This document shows positions 49,301 to 61,430 of a DNA stretch of 64,000 nt, one piece after another. Made by a program: the position numbers and the translations under genes. Every line of letters begins with the position of its first letter. The first letter of the stretch is position 1. Location of the stretch: the NCBI RefSeq assembly GCF_022965805.1, contig NC_133108.1:26007545-26071544 (forward strand), written 5' to 3'. Source of the stretch: Primulina eburnea (Eukaryota; Streptophyta; Magnoliopsida; Lamiales; Gesneriaceae). The notes under the pieces are model-generated. The model did no database searches and was not told the origin of the DNA. It was given only the letters and a program-made list of their open reading frames with translations.

Positions 49301-50757
49301 CTCTCAGCATCAAGACACGAAATAAAAGGAAGGACCAGCGAAGTACCTGAGCTGGCGAGAACTCCTCCCTGGCCATCATCTGCAAAAGTCACCGTCTTAG
49401 CAACGCAATCAATAACAGCACGATAGGTCGACAGCCAATCCATGCCAAGAATAACATCAAAGGCAACCATCGGGATCACAATCAAATCAGCAAAGACCTC
49501 TCGATCAACAAAACGAACGGGGCACGCATACACTATGGAAGTCGGGCACAAAACATCTCCCGAAGGCAAAACAACACTAAGCTGGAGGGGAATAACAGAA
49601 GGAACTATACCCAAAGATCTCAAAAACAATTCAGACATAAAAGAATGAGTAGCACCAGTATCAATCAAAGTAGTAGCTACTCTGCCTGAAATTAAAATGG
49701 AACTAGAGATTACAGAAGAATTACGATTAATACCTTCCTTAGTCAACGAAAAGATACGACCCTGCACCTTCTCCTGGCTAGCTCCCTTAGGACAATCTCT
49801 GGAAATATGGCCTGGCATGCCACAACGATAACAAGAACGAGAGCCAAATCTACACTCTCCACGATGAGGTCTGCCACACTTGGGACACAAAGATCTCTCA
49901 GAATCAGACGGAGCAACTGGCACTGACGGTGGCCTAGGACTCTGATCCACCTTGCCCTTCCCCTTGAATCGATCTCTGCCACGCTGACCTGAACTCTGGC
50001 CTCTTTGAACACTAGCCTGGTACCTCGCCTGCCTCTCCCTGGCGATATCCTTCTCGTCCTGCTCTGCTAGCAACGCCTTGGACACAATCTCCTTGAAAGT
50101 CACAGCCTTAGACATATTGATATCACGCCTGATCTCCGCTCTAAGGCCTCGAATGAAGTGAGCGCCTTTATCTTTATCACTGGTAGCAATGTACGGAGCA
50201 AATAGGCAACCCTCCTCGAACCTGAGAATATACTCATCTACATTCAAGCTCCCCTGACGAAGCTCCAAGAACTCTGTGACCTTCCTCGCTCGCAGTGCAT
50301 CAGGAAAGTACTTGTCGTAGAAAAGCTCAGTAAACTCAGACCACTTCAAAGTAGAAACATCAATGCCAACCTTGGTCGCATTCCACCACAAACGTGCAGC
50401 TTTAACCAGCATAAAAACAGCACAACTGATACGATCTCTGTCCTCATAGTGGAGATGATCAAAAATCGCCTCCAAAGCCTTGACCCACTCTACTGCAGCT
50501 AAAGGATCGGAGCTGCCTGGAAACTCGGGTGGATCCATCCTCTTAAACGCAGAAAAGATAGCATCAGAACCAACTGCAGCTGGAGCAACCTGCCCTCTAC
50601 CTTGGCCTCTGCCCTGGCCTGCTCCTTGCAGTCTAAGCAACTGCTGGATCTGCTCACTGTGAACCTTAGCCTGCTCCTTCAGTAACTTGCCGAACTCGTC
50701 GACAACTCTCGAGGACGAACTATCCTCCCCCTCTGACGCCTTACGCTTAGGAGGCAT
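46327..50757 (-). CDS. gag-pol: Element E Gag-Pol polyprotein, intact (1476 aa)
   Basis: Start at [16 protein letters not shown] (50757), conserved in C; the open frame reaches 50802 but has no ATG there. Order, approximate residues: Gag 60-240 ([35 protein letters not shown]); [12 protein letters not shown] and knuckle [14 protein letters not shown] near 290-322; retropepsin [12 protein letters not shown] near 365-376; RT with [11 protein letters not shown] and [10 protein letters not shown] near 700; RNase [11 protein letters not shown] near 845, LELAA and TDHKSL; integrase HHCC module near 1055-1100 and DDE core ([26 protein letters not shown]) near 1130-1225; chromodomain-like tail [20 protein letters not shown]. 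All catalytic residues I can check are present. The protease segment is bounded by potential splice sites (49380-49733), which is unusual. Confidence 0.96.
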   Translation of the reverse strand: MPPKRKASEGEDSSSSRVVDEFGKLLKEQAKVHSEQIQQLLRLQGAGQGRGQGRGQVAPAAVGSDAIFSAFKRMDPPEFPGSSDPLAAVEWVKALEAIFDHLHYEDRDRISCAVFMLVKAARLWWNATKVGIDVSTLKWSEFTELFYDKYFPDALRARKVTEFLELRQGSLNVDEYILRFEEGCLFAPYIATSDKDKGAHFIRGLRAEIRRDINMSKAVTFKEIVSKALLAEQDEKDIARERQARYQASVQRGQSSGQRGRDRFKGKGKVDQSPRPPSVPVAPSDSERSLCPKCGRPHRGECRFGSRSCYRCGMPGHISRDCPKGASQEKVQGRIFSLTKEGINRNSSVISSSILISGRVATTLIDTGATHSFMSELFLRSLGIVPSVIPLQLSVVLPSGDVLCPTSIVYACPVRFVDREVFADLIVIPMVAFDVILGMDWLSTYRAVIDCVAKTVTFADDGQGGVLASSGTSLVLPFISCLDAERLLCRGCDVFLASVVDVDRLIKLNIDDIDVVREFADVFEDDVPGLPPDRDVEFVIDLAPGTVPISKAPYRMAPTEMKELKTQLQDLLDKGFIRPSSSPWGAPVLFVKKKDGSLRLCIDYRELNKVTIKNKYPLPRIDDLFDQLQGATVFSKIDLRSGYYQLKVRESDIPKTAFRTRYGHYEFLVMSFGLTNAPSVFMDLMNRVFKPYLDSFVIVFIDDILIYSKTRELHSEHLRVVLQLLRERRLFAKLKKCEFWLDQISFLGHVVSRDGIAVDPMKIEAIQKWPIPTTVSEVRSFLGLAGYYRRFISDFSKISLPLSNLTRKTVKFEWSIDCQSAFQELKDRLTSAPILALPSGSEDFVVFTDASKKGLGAVLMQRGKVIAYASRQLKDYEKNYPTHDLELAAVVFALKIWRHYLYGEKCEIFTDHKSLKYLFSQKELNMRQRRWLELVKDYDVTISYHPGKANVVADALSRKSSVSLSSLIQRPLLMDLQREDIDLVIPGTIARLSALVIRSSLTDRIRREQSTDVQLTELRDRAEIRGNSEFALNGDGLVTFRGRICVPSGDDIRRDILTEAHTAPYSIHPGSTKMYQDLRRLYWWPGMKKDVAVFISQCLTCQQVKIEHQRPAGTLLSLPIPQWKWEHITMDFVTGLPRVRRGFNSIWVIVDRLTKSAHFIPVKTTYSMNQYAEDYIAEIVRLHGVPVSIVSDRDPRFTSEFWKSLHRAMGSRLAFSTAYHPQSDGQSERVIQILEDMLRACTIDFPGSWDSLLPLVEFTYNNSYQATIGMAPYEALYGRKCRSPLYWDEVGERKMLGPELVQQTADVVAVIRERMKTAQSRQKSYADVRRRPLQFEIGDHVFLKIAPLKGVMRFGKKGKLSPRFIGPFEILDRVGDRAYRLALPPDLDRVHNVFHVSMLRKYVADPSHVLRHEPLDLTPNLTYQEIPIQILDRTVRVLRNKEIGIVKVLWRNHLIEEATWEPEDEMREKYSELFVP
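49380..49733 (-). other. Candidate exitron (exonic intron) spanning the protease of element E
   Basis: On the coding strand this 354-bp segment begins GTATTAATCG after AAGGAAG and ends CTTTTGCAG before ATGATGG. Joining its flanks gives exactly the sequence of C at 19797/19798. The length is 3 x 118, it is visibly T-rich like plant introns, and it has no stop. It encodes the whole retropepsin including DTGA. A simple deletion using the 2-bp AG shared by both ends would give the same product, so splicing remains inference. Confidence 0.55.
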
Positions 50758-50876
50758 CCTAAACTCTACAATGCTCACAAGACACCAATCAATACATAAC
50801 AATAGATAGATGCAAAGAAAACATACCCGGACAGTTGAAAGTAGACGAAGTCATATGCATTGGTCCGAAGAACACC

Positions 50877-50888
50877 GCTCTGATACCA
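50877..50888 (-). other. Element E primer-binding site
   Basis: Minus-strand TGGTATCAGAGC, five bases inside the LTR at 50894. Confidence 0.93.
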
Positions 50889-50893
50889 CTAAA

Positions 50894-52402
50894 TGTGACA
50901 CCCTGACCTCTTTTAAAATAAATACGCAGCGGAAATAAAATTTTTCTCTTTAAAATATACGGAAGGAGTTTCAAAATACATTTCATCAAATATCTTTACA
51001 AAATAACTACATGATCATTTAAATGACATAACAAAAACAAAACATCATTCCTATGATCATGCCAAAATCCTCCTTCCAACGGTGTATGCATATGACCCCC
51101 GATCTACAGTCAACGTCCCGAGGCACCACTCTGATCTGCATCACATGAAAATAACTGAAATGAGAATAAATCTCAGCAAGTGGAACTCTTATATAGCAAT
51201 GAACAATAACTCTGTAAAACATCTCTTTGAAATCATAAATACCATCAACTCTGAACTGTAAACTCTGAATATCAATAATATAGCAATAGCATAAAATATG
51301 ATGGTATTTCTCTTTTGCTCTGGGGATTGATATCAATAGTATCTCTGCTCTGGGGTTGCTCGTATCCCAAATCGATATAAATACCGATAACTCTGAGGGA
51401 TATAAGCCTCTGGGCGATGATCATCTAATATTGCATGCAATCTCTGACTATGTATTTATCAATCCGAAAACATTTAAATTCTTCTCTGGTTTTAACAATC
51501 ATTTTGAACTCTATATATCTCTTTGTATTCCCTTTAATCAATAATGAGACATACAATGCCTCCAATACATATAACAATACATACTATGGATCAAATGAAA
51601 GGGAATAACACAATAAACCCTTTGAAACACATACATATATAATCATGTGAGCAAAAAGGAATGAAATTCCACTTACAAACCACAACAAACACCTCAACTT
51701 AGCTCTTGATCACCACCTACAACAAATAATCCACAAATAACACCAATATCAACTAAATATCCAAGATTACAAGCTAAATAATCCATAAATCCACATAAAC
51801 AACCAACCTAAACAACTCTTAATTTACAACCTAAACAGAATCGCACCAAAAGCTTACCCAAGCTTCCTAGCACCAAGGAGAACGTCGAACTCAAGTCGAA
51901 ATTCCAAACAAACGCTTGAATCGAAGATAGGAAAGGAAAGAAATGATGAAAAACCCTAAAATGGAGAGAAAATGCGAAAATGAGAAGGAAAGAAAAAGGA
52001 AAAGTGATAGCCAACCACTCCAAAATCGACTAAATATCTCGCCCATACCTTCACCGCGGGTGCGCCAACACAAAGACCGCGGGTGCGCCTAAGTTACGGC
52101 ATACTCAAAAATTCTGGAACACGAACAGCGCGGGTGCGGCGACGCAAGCAGCGCGGGTGCGGTCTCTACCGCAGGGGCGGTCTCTACATCACCGCAGGTG
52201 CGGTGTGCTCACGGCAAAACACTATTCCCATGCAACAAAAATCAAACCGAAACTCTGAAACGAACAACCAACATCAACCAACACCTCAAGACAATAAAAC
52301 TAACAATACTATAGCCCAAAAATACACTCTGAACATCTAATCAAATATCCCAAATAACAAACGAAACTTAAATCGTACCGTACACCGGGCTCGGCTATTA
52401 CA
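50894..52402 (-). repeat. Element E 5' LTR (1509 bp)
   Basis: Practically identical to 44778-46286. Dyad array 52053-52204. Confidence 0.95.
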
Positions 52403-53179
52403 ACATTTCTATGGCTTTCGTAATGAAATCACCGCCATTTTCTTTAGATTATGATATGATATGATTATGATTGACAGATTATTCAATCTATATCTATCAG
52501 TTTGTACCAGATTACGTACAAACATAAGCCAGACGACATAGATCAATGTCAAAGAAATAGTCAGATTGACGAGAATGCAAGAATTAAATGATATCAGATT
52601 GTGATTTTGATGGAGTTGTACTTGTGGTAGATTATATCATAAGCTCTTTGGTGCAGATTTATTACAGATTGACAGATAGTCAGAGTATATTAACAGATAT
52701 TGATAGATAATTGTAGAGCTTTAGTACTGGATGTTAGTACTAATTGATATAGATTATTGTCATTGTGTAACGTACTGTATGACAATAGCTATCAAGATAG
52801 TTCAGAATGGATAGATTTAAGAAACCAATGTCGGATGATGACAATTGGTATTGGAAGATTAAGATTGATTATGTCCTGGATTGGGATAAACAGATAGGAT
52901 AACAACTACAGATGGTATCGTTTTGTTATAGATTGCAGATTGGCATATACGGATGTTGTATAGCCAGTAATGCGGGATTGTTTCGGTTAGAACGAGTTGA
53001 AGAAGGATTATGATATTATAATTCTTGACTTCTGATTCCAGACCAGAATCAGAGTTTGATCAAAGAAAAATACCTCAGAATGATGTTAGTAAAACGAGTT
53101 TGGATGTTAAACTCTGTTATACATTTCCTCTATTAGATTGGGATTGATTGGTTGCGAGTTCGAGGACGAACTCAGATCT
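52403..53179 (+). pseudogene. Element D' pol remnant after E
   Basis: Begins with the E target duplicate ACATT. Decayed distal integrase/chromodomain region, colinear with about 26780-27620 of D, with no open frame worth naming. Confidence 0.7.
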
Positions 53180-53193
53180 AAGAGGGGGAGAAA
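53180..53193 (+). other. Element D' polypurine tract
   Basis: AAGAGGGGGAGAAA directly before TGTAATGCCC, the same tract as in B and D. Confidence 0.88.
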
Positions 53194-55323
53194 TGTAATG
53201 CCCAAGAATTGTCGTAGAATTAATCAGACAAGATTAATGAAATATCCCAAGACTTGTAGAATTGATCAGATAAGATTATGGGATGTTGCTCGGAGCAAAA
53301 TATAATTTTTCAGAACGTGCAAGACCGCACCCGCGCCCTTGTTTACACCGCACCCGCGGTGTAAGTTCAGTAGGGTAAGGATTTTGGGCGAAGCAAGACC
53401 GCACCCGCGGTCTTGCATACACCGCACCCGCGGTGCCAGACCGCACCCGCGGTATTGGAAGAGCCGCACCCCCGGTCATGACTTGTGCATTTTGGATAGT
53501 GCTGCCGAGAGCATGGCGCACCCGCGCTCATTGAGTTACCGCACCCGCGGTCTTACGTGCAACAAGAAAAGCTATGCCACGTTTTATATGGTTGCATGCA
53601 GTATATATATGAGAGTTACACGTGTTTTCTCTCAGAATTCATCAAAGGGGTCGAAGCTTTTGGAGAGAAACACACGTGTTACGCCTTTTAGATTCGAGAT
53701 TTCGAAGAAACCGCGCATTAGAATTCGAATCCGAACGCAGTATCGTGTTCCTCTCGACTAGAGCTACACAAGGACGTATGTTTTATTACGTTTTGTAGTG
53801 TTTTGAAAATATGATGTTGCTAGAATTGCATGGGATTCAGATATGGCGGTTATACTACCATAGATATTGTATAATCGAAGTCAGAATTCAGACTAGACTA
53901 TTTCTGTGATTGTTATGAATTGTGAAAGATATTGATTGAGATTTTGATATCAGAATTGTGTATTACTGATTTTGAATATACCGATATTCAGATTATGAGT
54001 TCTGGTAGTATATATGTGATGTTCAGATTGACGGGGTATTCAGATTGTATGGTTATACCGTCGAAACATCAGTTGATTTAGATTGATCAGATTCATATAT
54101 GATTTCGATTAGATTGTGATATTATTGTTATGACTCAGATTGTATCTTGTTCAGACATTGATCAGATTGTATACTGAATTGAGTATTGATCAGAACAGAT
54201 TGTGAATTGAGTTACACATTGATACAGTGTATTTATATTGTCATTTCAGATCGGATATGGACAGACTGGACTTCAAGACTTCGTCTTCCTCAGAGGGGGA
54301 CGACAAAGGTATAATTCATGTGATATTCGGGAAGAAACAACTCAATTGAGATCACCATTTGAGTTGCCCAATAAATCACATACATACTATATTCTTGTTT
54401 ATAGATTTGTTTATAGAACTTGTATGCAAATCTTGCTATGCTTTGTTTACAGATCATGTTACATCGCATTAAGATGATTATGCTTGTTTACAAATTTTGT
54501 ATTCATGCATTAAGATAGGACAGTCTGGAGATCAGGCAGACTTCTAGACGTTCGGCGATATCACAGCTTAGGGGAATATCACCGCCCCTATTGTTGATGC
54601 AGATACAAATCAGGCCGAAGTCTAGGAATAAGACGTACAACACCTCGATTGGTAGGGTAGGTGACAGACAGTGACGTCTTATTCACCCCGGGATCCCTAG
54701 AGTTATAGATCGAGTCAAGTCTAGACATGATTTGATTAGGACTTCATGCTTATATGGATGTGGCTCCTAGATCATGGGACCCATCGTTATTGCTTTCAGT
54801 TGTGCTAGCATGTTTTATGATTTACACTGTTGATATGCATGTTTATCTGATTTGAGTTGCATGCTTAATTTCATAGATTATGAAATATATTGTGTTTATA
54901 CATGATCGCATGTTTATGAATTAGTTTGTTTATATACATGCTTACCATGTTTTATACTGAGATTTATTCTCACCGGAGTTATCCGGCTGGTGTCTTGTTT
55001 GTATGTGTGCATGACATCAGGGGAGGCAGGATCGGGGTCACGAAGATGATGAGAGAAGACGAGTTAGCGTGGTGATTCCGGACTTACAGTAGATTGGATT
55101 TTACTACTAGAATTTTAGTAGTGAACCTTAGATTAGAATGTTGTACATTATTGTATTTTTAATACTGAATTGTATTTTATATACAGACATGTATAGTGTT
55201 TAGAGTCCCTTACCTTCCGCAGTTATATATTAAAAAGAAAAAAATTTTAGACCCTGTTTTATCTTAATTGATAATTAAATCCCAAAGATGATTAAGAAGA
55301 TGATTAGCGTCCGGGTCCCCACA
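53194..55323 (+). repeat. Element D' 3' LTR (2130 bp)
   Basis: Partner of 31059-33184. Differences include a small length change near 53670 and scattered substitutions. Followed by the duplicated TCTAT. Confidence 0.93.
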
Positions 55324-56271
55324 TCTATTGACAAGTTCAGTTTGTCCATCCGTTTGAGGATGACAAGTAGTAGAAAACAACAATTTTGTGCCAAGTTTAG
55401 CCCATAAAGTATTCCAAAAGTAACTCAAGAAATTAAAACACGCGACCAGAAATACTAGTCCTAGGCGTGCCAGGCAACCTAACGACTTCTCTAAAGTACA
55501 AATCCGCCATGTTTGAAGCATCATCGGTTTTATGACAAGCTATAAAATGCGCCATCTTAGAGAATCTATCCACAACAACAAAAATAGAATCCCTCCCCTT
55601 CTTAGTCTTAGGCAACCCAAAAATAAAGTCCATAGAAATGTCAATCCAAGTTCTTTTTAAGAATAGCACGCAAAAGTGTTCCCAAAGTTCTATTGACAAC
55701 TTCAGTTTGTCCATCCGTTTGAGGATGACAAGTAGTAGAAAACAAAAATTTTGTGCCAAGTTTAGCCCATAAAGTATTCCAAAAGTAACTCAAGAATTTA
55801 ACATCGCGATCAGAAGCAATAGTCCTAGTCATTCCATGCAACCTAACGACTTCTCTGAAGAACAAATCCGCAATGTTTGAAGCATCATCGGTTTGATGAC
55901 AAGCTATAAAATGTGCCATCTTAGAGAATCTATCCATAACAACGAAAATATAATCCCTCCCCTTCTTAGTCCTAGGCAACCCCAAAATAAAGTCCATAGA
56001 AATTTCAATCCAAGTTCTTTTTAAGAATAGCACGCAAAAGTGTTCCCAAAGTTCTATTGACAACTTCAATTTGTCCATCCGTTTCAGGATTACAAGTAGT
56101 AGAAAACAACAATTTTGTGCCAAGTTTAGCCCATAAAGTATTCCAAAAGTAACTCAAGAATTTAAAATCGCGAGCAGATACAGTAGTCCTAGGAATGCCA
56201 TGCAACCTAACGACTTCGCTAAAGAACAAATCCGCAATGTTTGAAGCCTCATCGGTTTTATGACAAGTTAT
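55324..56271 (-). repeat. G array: integrase-derived tandem repeats, right part
   Basis: Continues the array split by D'. Unit starts are at 55646 and 56010 (spacing 364), and the unit interrupted by D' measures about 365 when rejoined. The minus-strand translation again gives the integrase core with [27 protein letters not shown] at unit ends. The last unit is cut at 56271, where C-type gag begins abruptly. Confidence 0.88.
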
Positions 56272-57271
56272 GACCCTGCACCTTCTCCTGGCTAGCTCCC
56301 TTAGGACAATCTCTGGAAATATGGCCTGGCATGCCACAACGATAACAAGAACGAGTGCCAAATCTACACTCTCCACGATGAGGTCTGCCACACTTGGGAC
56401 ACAAAGATCTCTCAGAATCAGACGGAGCAACTGGCACTGACGGTGGCCTAGGACTCTGATCCACCTTGCCCTTCCCCTTGAATCGATCTCTGCCACGCTG
56501 ACCTGAACTCTGGCCTCTTTGAACACTAGCCTGGTACCTCGCCTGCCTCTCCCTGGCAATATCCTTCTCGTCCTGCTCTGCTAGCAACGCCTTGGACACA
56601 ATCTCCTTGAAAGTCACAGCCTTGGACATATTGATATCACGCCTGATCTCCGCTCTAAGGCCTCGAATGAAGTGAGCGCCTTTATCTTTATCACTGGTAG
56701 CAATGTACGGAGCAAATAGGCAACCCTCCTCGAACCTGAGAATATACTCATCTACATTCAAGCTCCCCTGACGAAGCTCCAAGAACTCTGTAACCTTCCT
56801 TGCTCGCAGTGCATCAGGAAAGTACTTATCGTAGAAAAGCTCAGTAAACTCAGACCACTTCAAAGTAGAAACATCAATGCCAACCTTGGTCGCATTCCAC
56901 CACAAACGTGCAGCTTTAACCAGCATAAAAACAGCACAACTGATACGATCTCTGTCCTCATAGTGGAGATGATCAAAAATCGCCTCCAAAGCCTTGACCC
57001 ACTCTACTGCAGCTAAAGGATCGGAGCTGCCTGGAAACTCGGGTGGATCCATCCTCTAAAACGCAGAAAAGATAGCATCAGAACCAACTGCAGCTGGAGC
57101 AACCTGCCCTCTACCTTGGCCTCTGCCCTGGCCTGCTCCTTGCAGTCTAAGCAACTGCTGGATCTGCTCACTGTGAACCTTAGCCTGCTCCTTCAGTAAC
57201 TTGCCGAACTCGTCGACAACTCTCGAGGACGAACTATCCTCCCCCTCTGACGCCTTACGCTTAGGAGGCAT
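56272..57271 (-). pseudogene. Duplicated C-type gag, truncated at the duplication junction
   Basis: Start [10 protein letters not shown] at 57271. An AAG-to-TAG change at 57056-57058 stops it after 71 residues; the source copy lacks this stop, so it postdates the duplication. The rest is open from MDPPEFPG at 57052 through the zinc knuckle [14 protein letters not shown] and then runs out of gag into G sequence (last residues HNLS, to 56258). No pol. Confidence 0.9.
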
Positions 57272-57407
57272 CCTCTACTCTACAATGCTCACAAGACACC
57301 AATCAATACATAACAATAGATAGATGCAAAGAAAACATACCCGGACAGTTGAAAGTAGACGAAGTCATATGCATTGGTCCGAAGAACACCGCTCTGATAC
57401 CACTAAA

Positions 57408-58989
57408 TGTGACACCCTGACCTCTTTTAAAATGAATACGCAGCGGAAATAAAATTTTCTCTTTAAAATATACGGAAGGAGTTTCAAAATACATTTCATC
57501 AAATATCTTTACAAAATAAATACATGATCATTTAAATGACATAACAAAAACAAAACATCATTTCTATGATCATGCCAAAATCCTCCTTCCAACGGTGTAT
57601 GCATATGACCCCCAATCCACAGTCAACGTCCCGGGGCACAACTCTGATCTGCATCACATGAAAATAACTGGAATGAGAATAAATCTCAGCAAGTGGAACT
57701 CTTATATAACAATGAACAATAACTCTGTAAAACATATCTTTGAAATCATAAATACCATCAACTCTGAACTGTAAACTCTGAATATCAATAACATAGCAAT
57801 AGCATAAAAATATGATGGTATTTCTCTTTTGCTCTGGGGATTGATATCAATAGTATCTCTGCTCTGGGGTTGCTCGTATCCCAAATCGATATAAATACCG
57901 ATAACTCTGAGGGATATAAGCCTCTGGGCGATGATCATCTAATATTGCATGCAATCTCTGACTATGTATTTATCAATCCGAAAACATTTAAATTCTTCTC
58001 TGGTTTTAACAATCACTTTGAACTCTATATATCTCTTTGTATTCCCTTTAATCAATAATGAGACATACAATGCCTCCAATACATATAACAATACATACTA
58101 TGGATCAAATGAAAGGGAATAACACAATAAACCCTTTGAAACACATACATATATAATCATGTGAGCAAAAAGGAATGAAATTCCACTTACAAACCACAAC
58201 AAACACCTCAACTTAGCTCTTGATCACCACCTACAACAAATAATCCACAAATAACACCAATATCAACTAAATATCCAAGTTTACAAGCTAAATAATCCAT
58301 AAATCCACATAAACAACCAACCTAAACAACTCTTAATTTACAACCTTAACAGAATCGCACCAAAAGCTTACCCAAGCTTCCTAGCACCAAGGAGAACGTC
58401 GAACTCAAGTCGAAATTCCAAACAAACGCTTGAATCGAAGATAGGAAAGGAAAGAAATGATGAAAAACCCTAAAATGGAGAGAAAATGCGAAAATGAGAA
58501 GGAAAGAAAAAGGAAAAGTGATAGCCAACCACTCCAAAATCGACTAAATATCTCGCCCATACCTTCACCGCGGGTGCGCCAACACAAGGACCGCGGGTGC
58601 GCCTAAGTTACGGCATACTCAAAAATTCTGGAACACGAACAGCGCGGGTGCAGCGACGCAAGCAGCGCGGGTGCGGTCTCTACCGCAGGGGCGGTCTCTA
58701 CATCACCGCGGGTGCGGTGTGCTCACGGCATTCCAACTCCAAAACAGCACAGTACACCGCGGGGGCACTCCAGTTAAGAGCGCGGGTGCACTCAAGTCAC
58801 GGCCAAGCACTATTCCCAAGCAACTAAAATCGAACCGACACTCTGAAACGAACAACCAACATCAACCAACACCTCAAGACAATAAAACTAACAATACTAT
58901 AGCCCAAAAATACACTCTGAACATCTAATCAAATATTCCAAATAACAAACGAAACTTAAATCGTACCGTACACCGGCTCGGCTATTACA
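57408..58989 (-). repeat. Duplicated element C 5' LTR
   Basis: Copy of 20958-22539 with the PBS at 57391-57402. It is not an independent insertion, since it lies in the same B LTR position with the same TTATC on its right. Confidence 0.93.
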
Positions 58990-60770
58990 TTATCCGTGTC
59001 ATCGATGTGAGGGTTGAAGAGGATTATGCATGACATGGAAAATGTGAGTTTGAGTAAGCATGGCCGAGACAAGACCGCACCTGCGGTATTAACATCACCG
59101 CACCCGCGGTGTAAAGATAGAAAAAAATGAGTTTTGTGCGAACAGACACCGCACCCGCGGTGATAGCGTGACCGCCCCCGCGGTGTGAGACCGCACCCGC
59201 GGTTATGTAAGGACCGCACCCGCGGTCATAGTGTTGCAATTTTTGGTGAATTCGCCGTGAGCATAGCGCACCCGCGCTCTTGAGACACCGCACCCGCGGT
59301 CTGCATGCGAGATTGCCACCTTTGAATTTCGTATTGACACATGGCATGTGATATATAAACCTTGGCATGACATCTCATTCTTCAGATTTCAGAACTTAGA
59401 ACCGAGAGAGGATTTGGGAGAAGCCTTCATTCTTTTGATCTTTGCACTTGAGATTTTGCTATTTCCGGTTATCCGATTTTAATTCTGAGGTAAGATTTGT
59501 GTTCCTTGCATTGACGGCTACAAAGTGACGTAAGTTTGATATAATTCCAGCCTATCTCGAAATATAGATGTTGGAGAAATTGTAGTATGTTAATTAGATT
59601 GTGTTCTTGAGGTATTGAGCATGGTATATGCGTAACCGCATCAAGAAACGGATGTTATTGGCTACGATTGTTAGTTTCCAGCATGTATTACGTTAAAATG
59701 GTACAGATTTCAGCTTATGTATTGAGGTTGATGAGTTTATGAGTTGATTATGATTGAGCATGTTATGGTGGAGTTACCGGTATCGAAGAACTACGTCGTT
59801 ACGCCGTCGAATTAATTTGAAACCGATGTTAGCTTTGTATATTGATTTGTTTGAGATGTATATGATTGAAGTGCACATTGTTTATGCCATTTCAGATTTG
59901 TATTGGCTATTGTGAACTCGAGACTTCGACCGACGATTCGACAAGAAAGGTATAATTCATGTGGTCACGGGATTGCACAACTCGATTCAGATTTGATACG
60001 AGTTTCCCTAAATCACATACTAGATTGTTATTACATTGATTATGTAATGCCTTGTTTATTGATTTATATTCGAGTCCTGAGATAGGAGAGATTGGCAGAC
60101 TTGCCAAAACTAGACGTTTCGGTGTATCGACGCATAGGAGCAGATTTGCTATATGTGTAGACCCTCGATACAGAGTTGACCGAAGTCTAGGAATAAGACG
60201 TACCGTTGCCCCGAGTGGTTGGGTAGGTGACAGACCGTCTTATTCACACCGGGATCCCTAGATTAGAAAAGAGTCAAGTCAAGATTTGAATGTTGAATAC
60301 AGATTTGTATTCATCTACATGTTTAGATTTTATTCATGTTACTTGATTTATGCTATGCATTTGTACATGATTTATGACATTGCATGCATCCATGTTTTAT
60401 ACTGGGATATGTTCTCACCGGAGTTATCCGGCTGTTGTCGTGTCTGTATGTGTGCATGGCAACAGGTGGGGCAGGATCGGGGTCACGAGCTAGATGAGAG
60501 ATGATGATAGCGTGGAGATCTCGGGCATCGCAGATTACTAGTGTTTCTTATGAAACTTGTATTACCTATGTTTAGAGTTGTCATTTGAACACTAGTGAAT
60601 GTTTGTACGAACAGACATGTATGTACATTATGTTGTTTATTTCAGTTAACGACATGTTATGCTTTATCTATACATCTGAATTAATGTTAAAAGCAAAATT
60701 TTGACCCACATTTTCGAACAAAGATCCAATTAAATCCCAAAAGAATAGAGTTAGAGCCCGGGTCCCCACA
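58990..60770 (+). repeat. Duplicated element B 3' LTR segment
   Basis: Copy of 22540-24320. Carries the dyad array, TATA box and leader stems at the shifted positions. Confidence 0.93.
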
Positions 60771-61110
60771 GGTGCGGTCTCTACTGCGGGTGCGGTCTCA
60801 ACACCACCGCGGGTGCGGTGATGCCACGACCCTCCAACAACAAAATTATGAACTGTACACCGCGGGTGCACTCCTACTATGAGCGCGGGTGCACTCTGGT
60901 CACGGTCAAGAGACAAAACAATGCAACCAAAATCGATCCGAAACGCTGAAACGAACAACCAACAACAACTACACCTCAAGACAATAATAACCAACAATAC
61001 TATGGCCCATAATCACAACTCTAATCATCACAACTAAACTCAAACTTAATCAATAAATCTATAACATACGAAAACTTAAACCGTACCGTACACCGGGCTC
61101 GGCTATTACA
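60771..61110 (-). repeat. Duplicated element A LTR segment
   Basis: Copy of 24321-24660, with a few substitutions (for example CGCGGGTGCA here against CGCGGGGGCA). Confidence 0.92.
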
Positions 61111-61430
61111 GTACGAGTGGGAAGCATGATTTGCTGAAAGCTCGAAAGAAGCCATTCAAGAAGTTGGGGAGTGGTTCCTCTAGCTCAAGTGGTTCCAGTC
61201 CAAGTCATGCTGAAGTCTATTGCAGGATTTGCAGAGGGAGACATTCCTCAGAGCAATGCCAAGGAGTGCTTGGTAGATGCAATATTTGTAGACAGCCTGG
61301 AAATTTTGCGAGAGTCTGTCCACAAAGAGGTTCCCGCAGATTTCAGGGAGCTGGACCATCTTGTGTAGTGACCGAGGAACAGACCCAAGAGGCACTTGAT
61401 GATATAGTGACAGGTACTATTCTTTTATGA
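61111..61430 (+). pseudogene. Duplicated element D gag fragment
   Basis: Copy of 24661-24980, including the Asn that replaces the zinc-knuckle His (CNICRQPGNFARVC). Confidence 0.88.

Larger units (their letters stand above)
44778..52402 (-). mobile_element. Element E: intact young chromovirus (7625 bp)
   Basis: LTRs 44778-46286 and 50894-52402, both 1509 bp, with a single difference noticed by eye (CCGCGGG at 46078 versus CCGCAGG near 52194). TSD ACATT on both sides (44773-44777, 52403-52407). One uninterrupted Gag-Pol, PBS and polypurine tract are present. The best candidate in the window for a recently active, autonomous element. Confidence 0.96.
31059..55323 (+). mobile_element. Element D': gag-only gypsy element, complete, carrying nested F and E
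   Basis: 5' LTR 31059-33184 (2126 bp), PBS 33190-33201, gag 33549-34448, decayed pol 34449-34561, 43061-44777 and 52403-53179, purine tract 53180-53193, 3' LTR 53194-55323 (2130 bp). TSD TCTAT at 31054-31058 and 55324-55328. The LTRs differ at roughly 25 positions by eye, yet pol is thoroughly decayed, so it probably transposed already lacking pol. Confidence 0.92.

Noticed and set aside
56005..56559. 184-codon frame joining an out-of-frame gag shadow to integrase repeats
   Set aside because: Its gag part is in the wrong frame; the real gag frame is 56258-57052.
57408..58989. Independent second insertion or solo LTR of a C-type element
   Set aside because: The constant 36,450 offset with identical flanks (B LTR on the right, gag on the left) shows it is part of the duplicated block.
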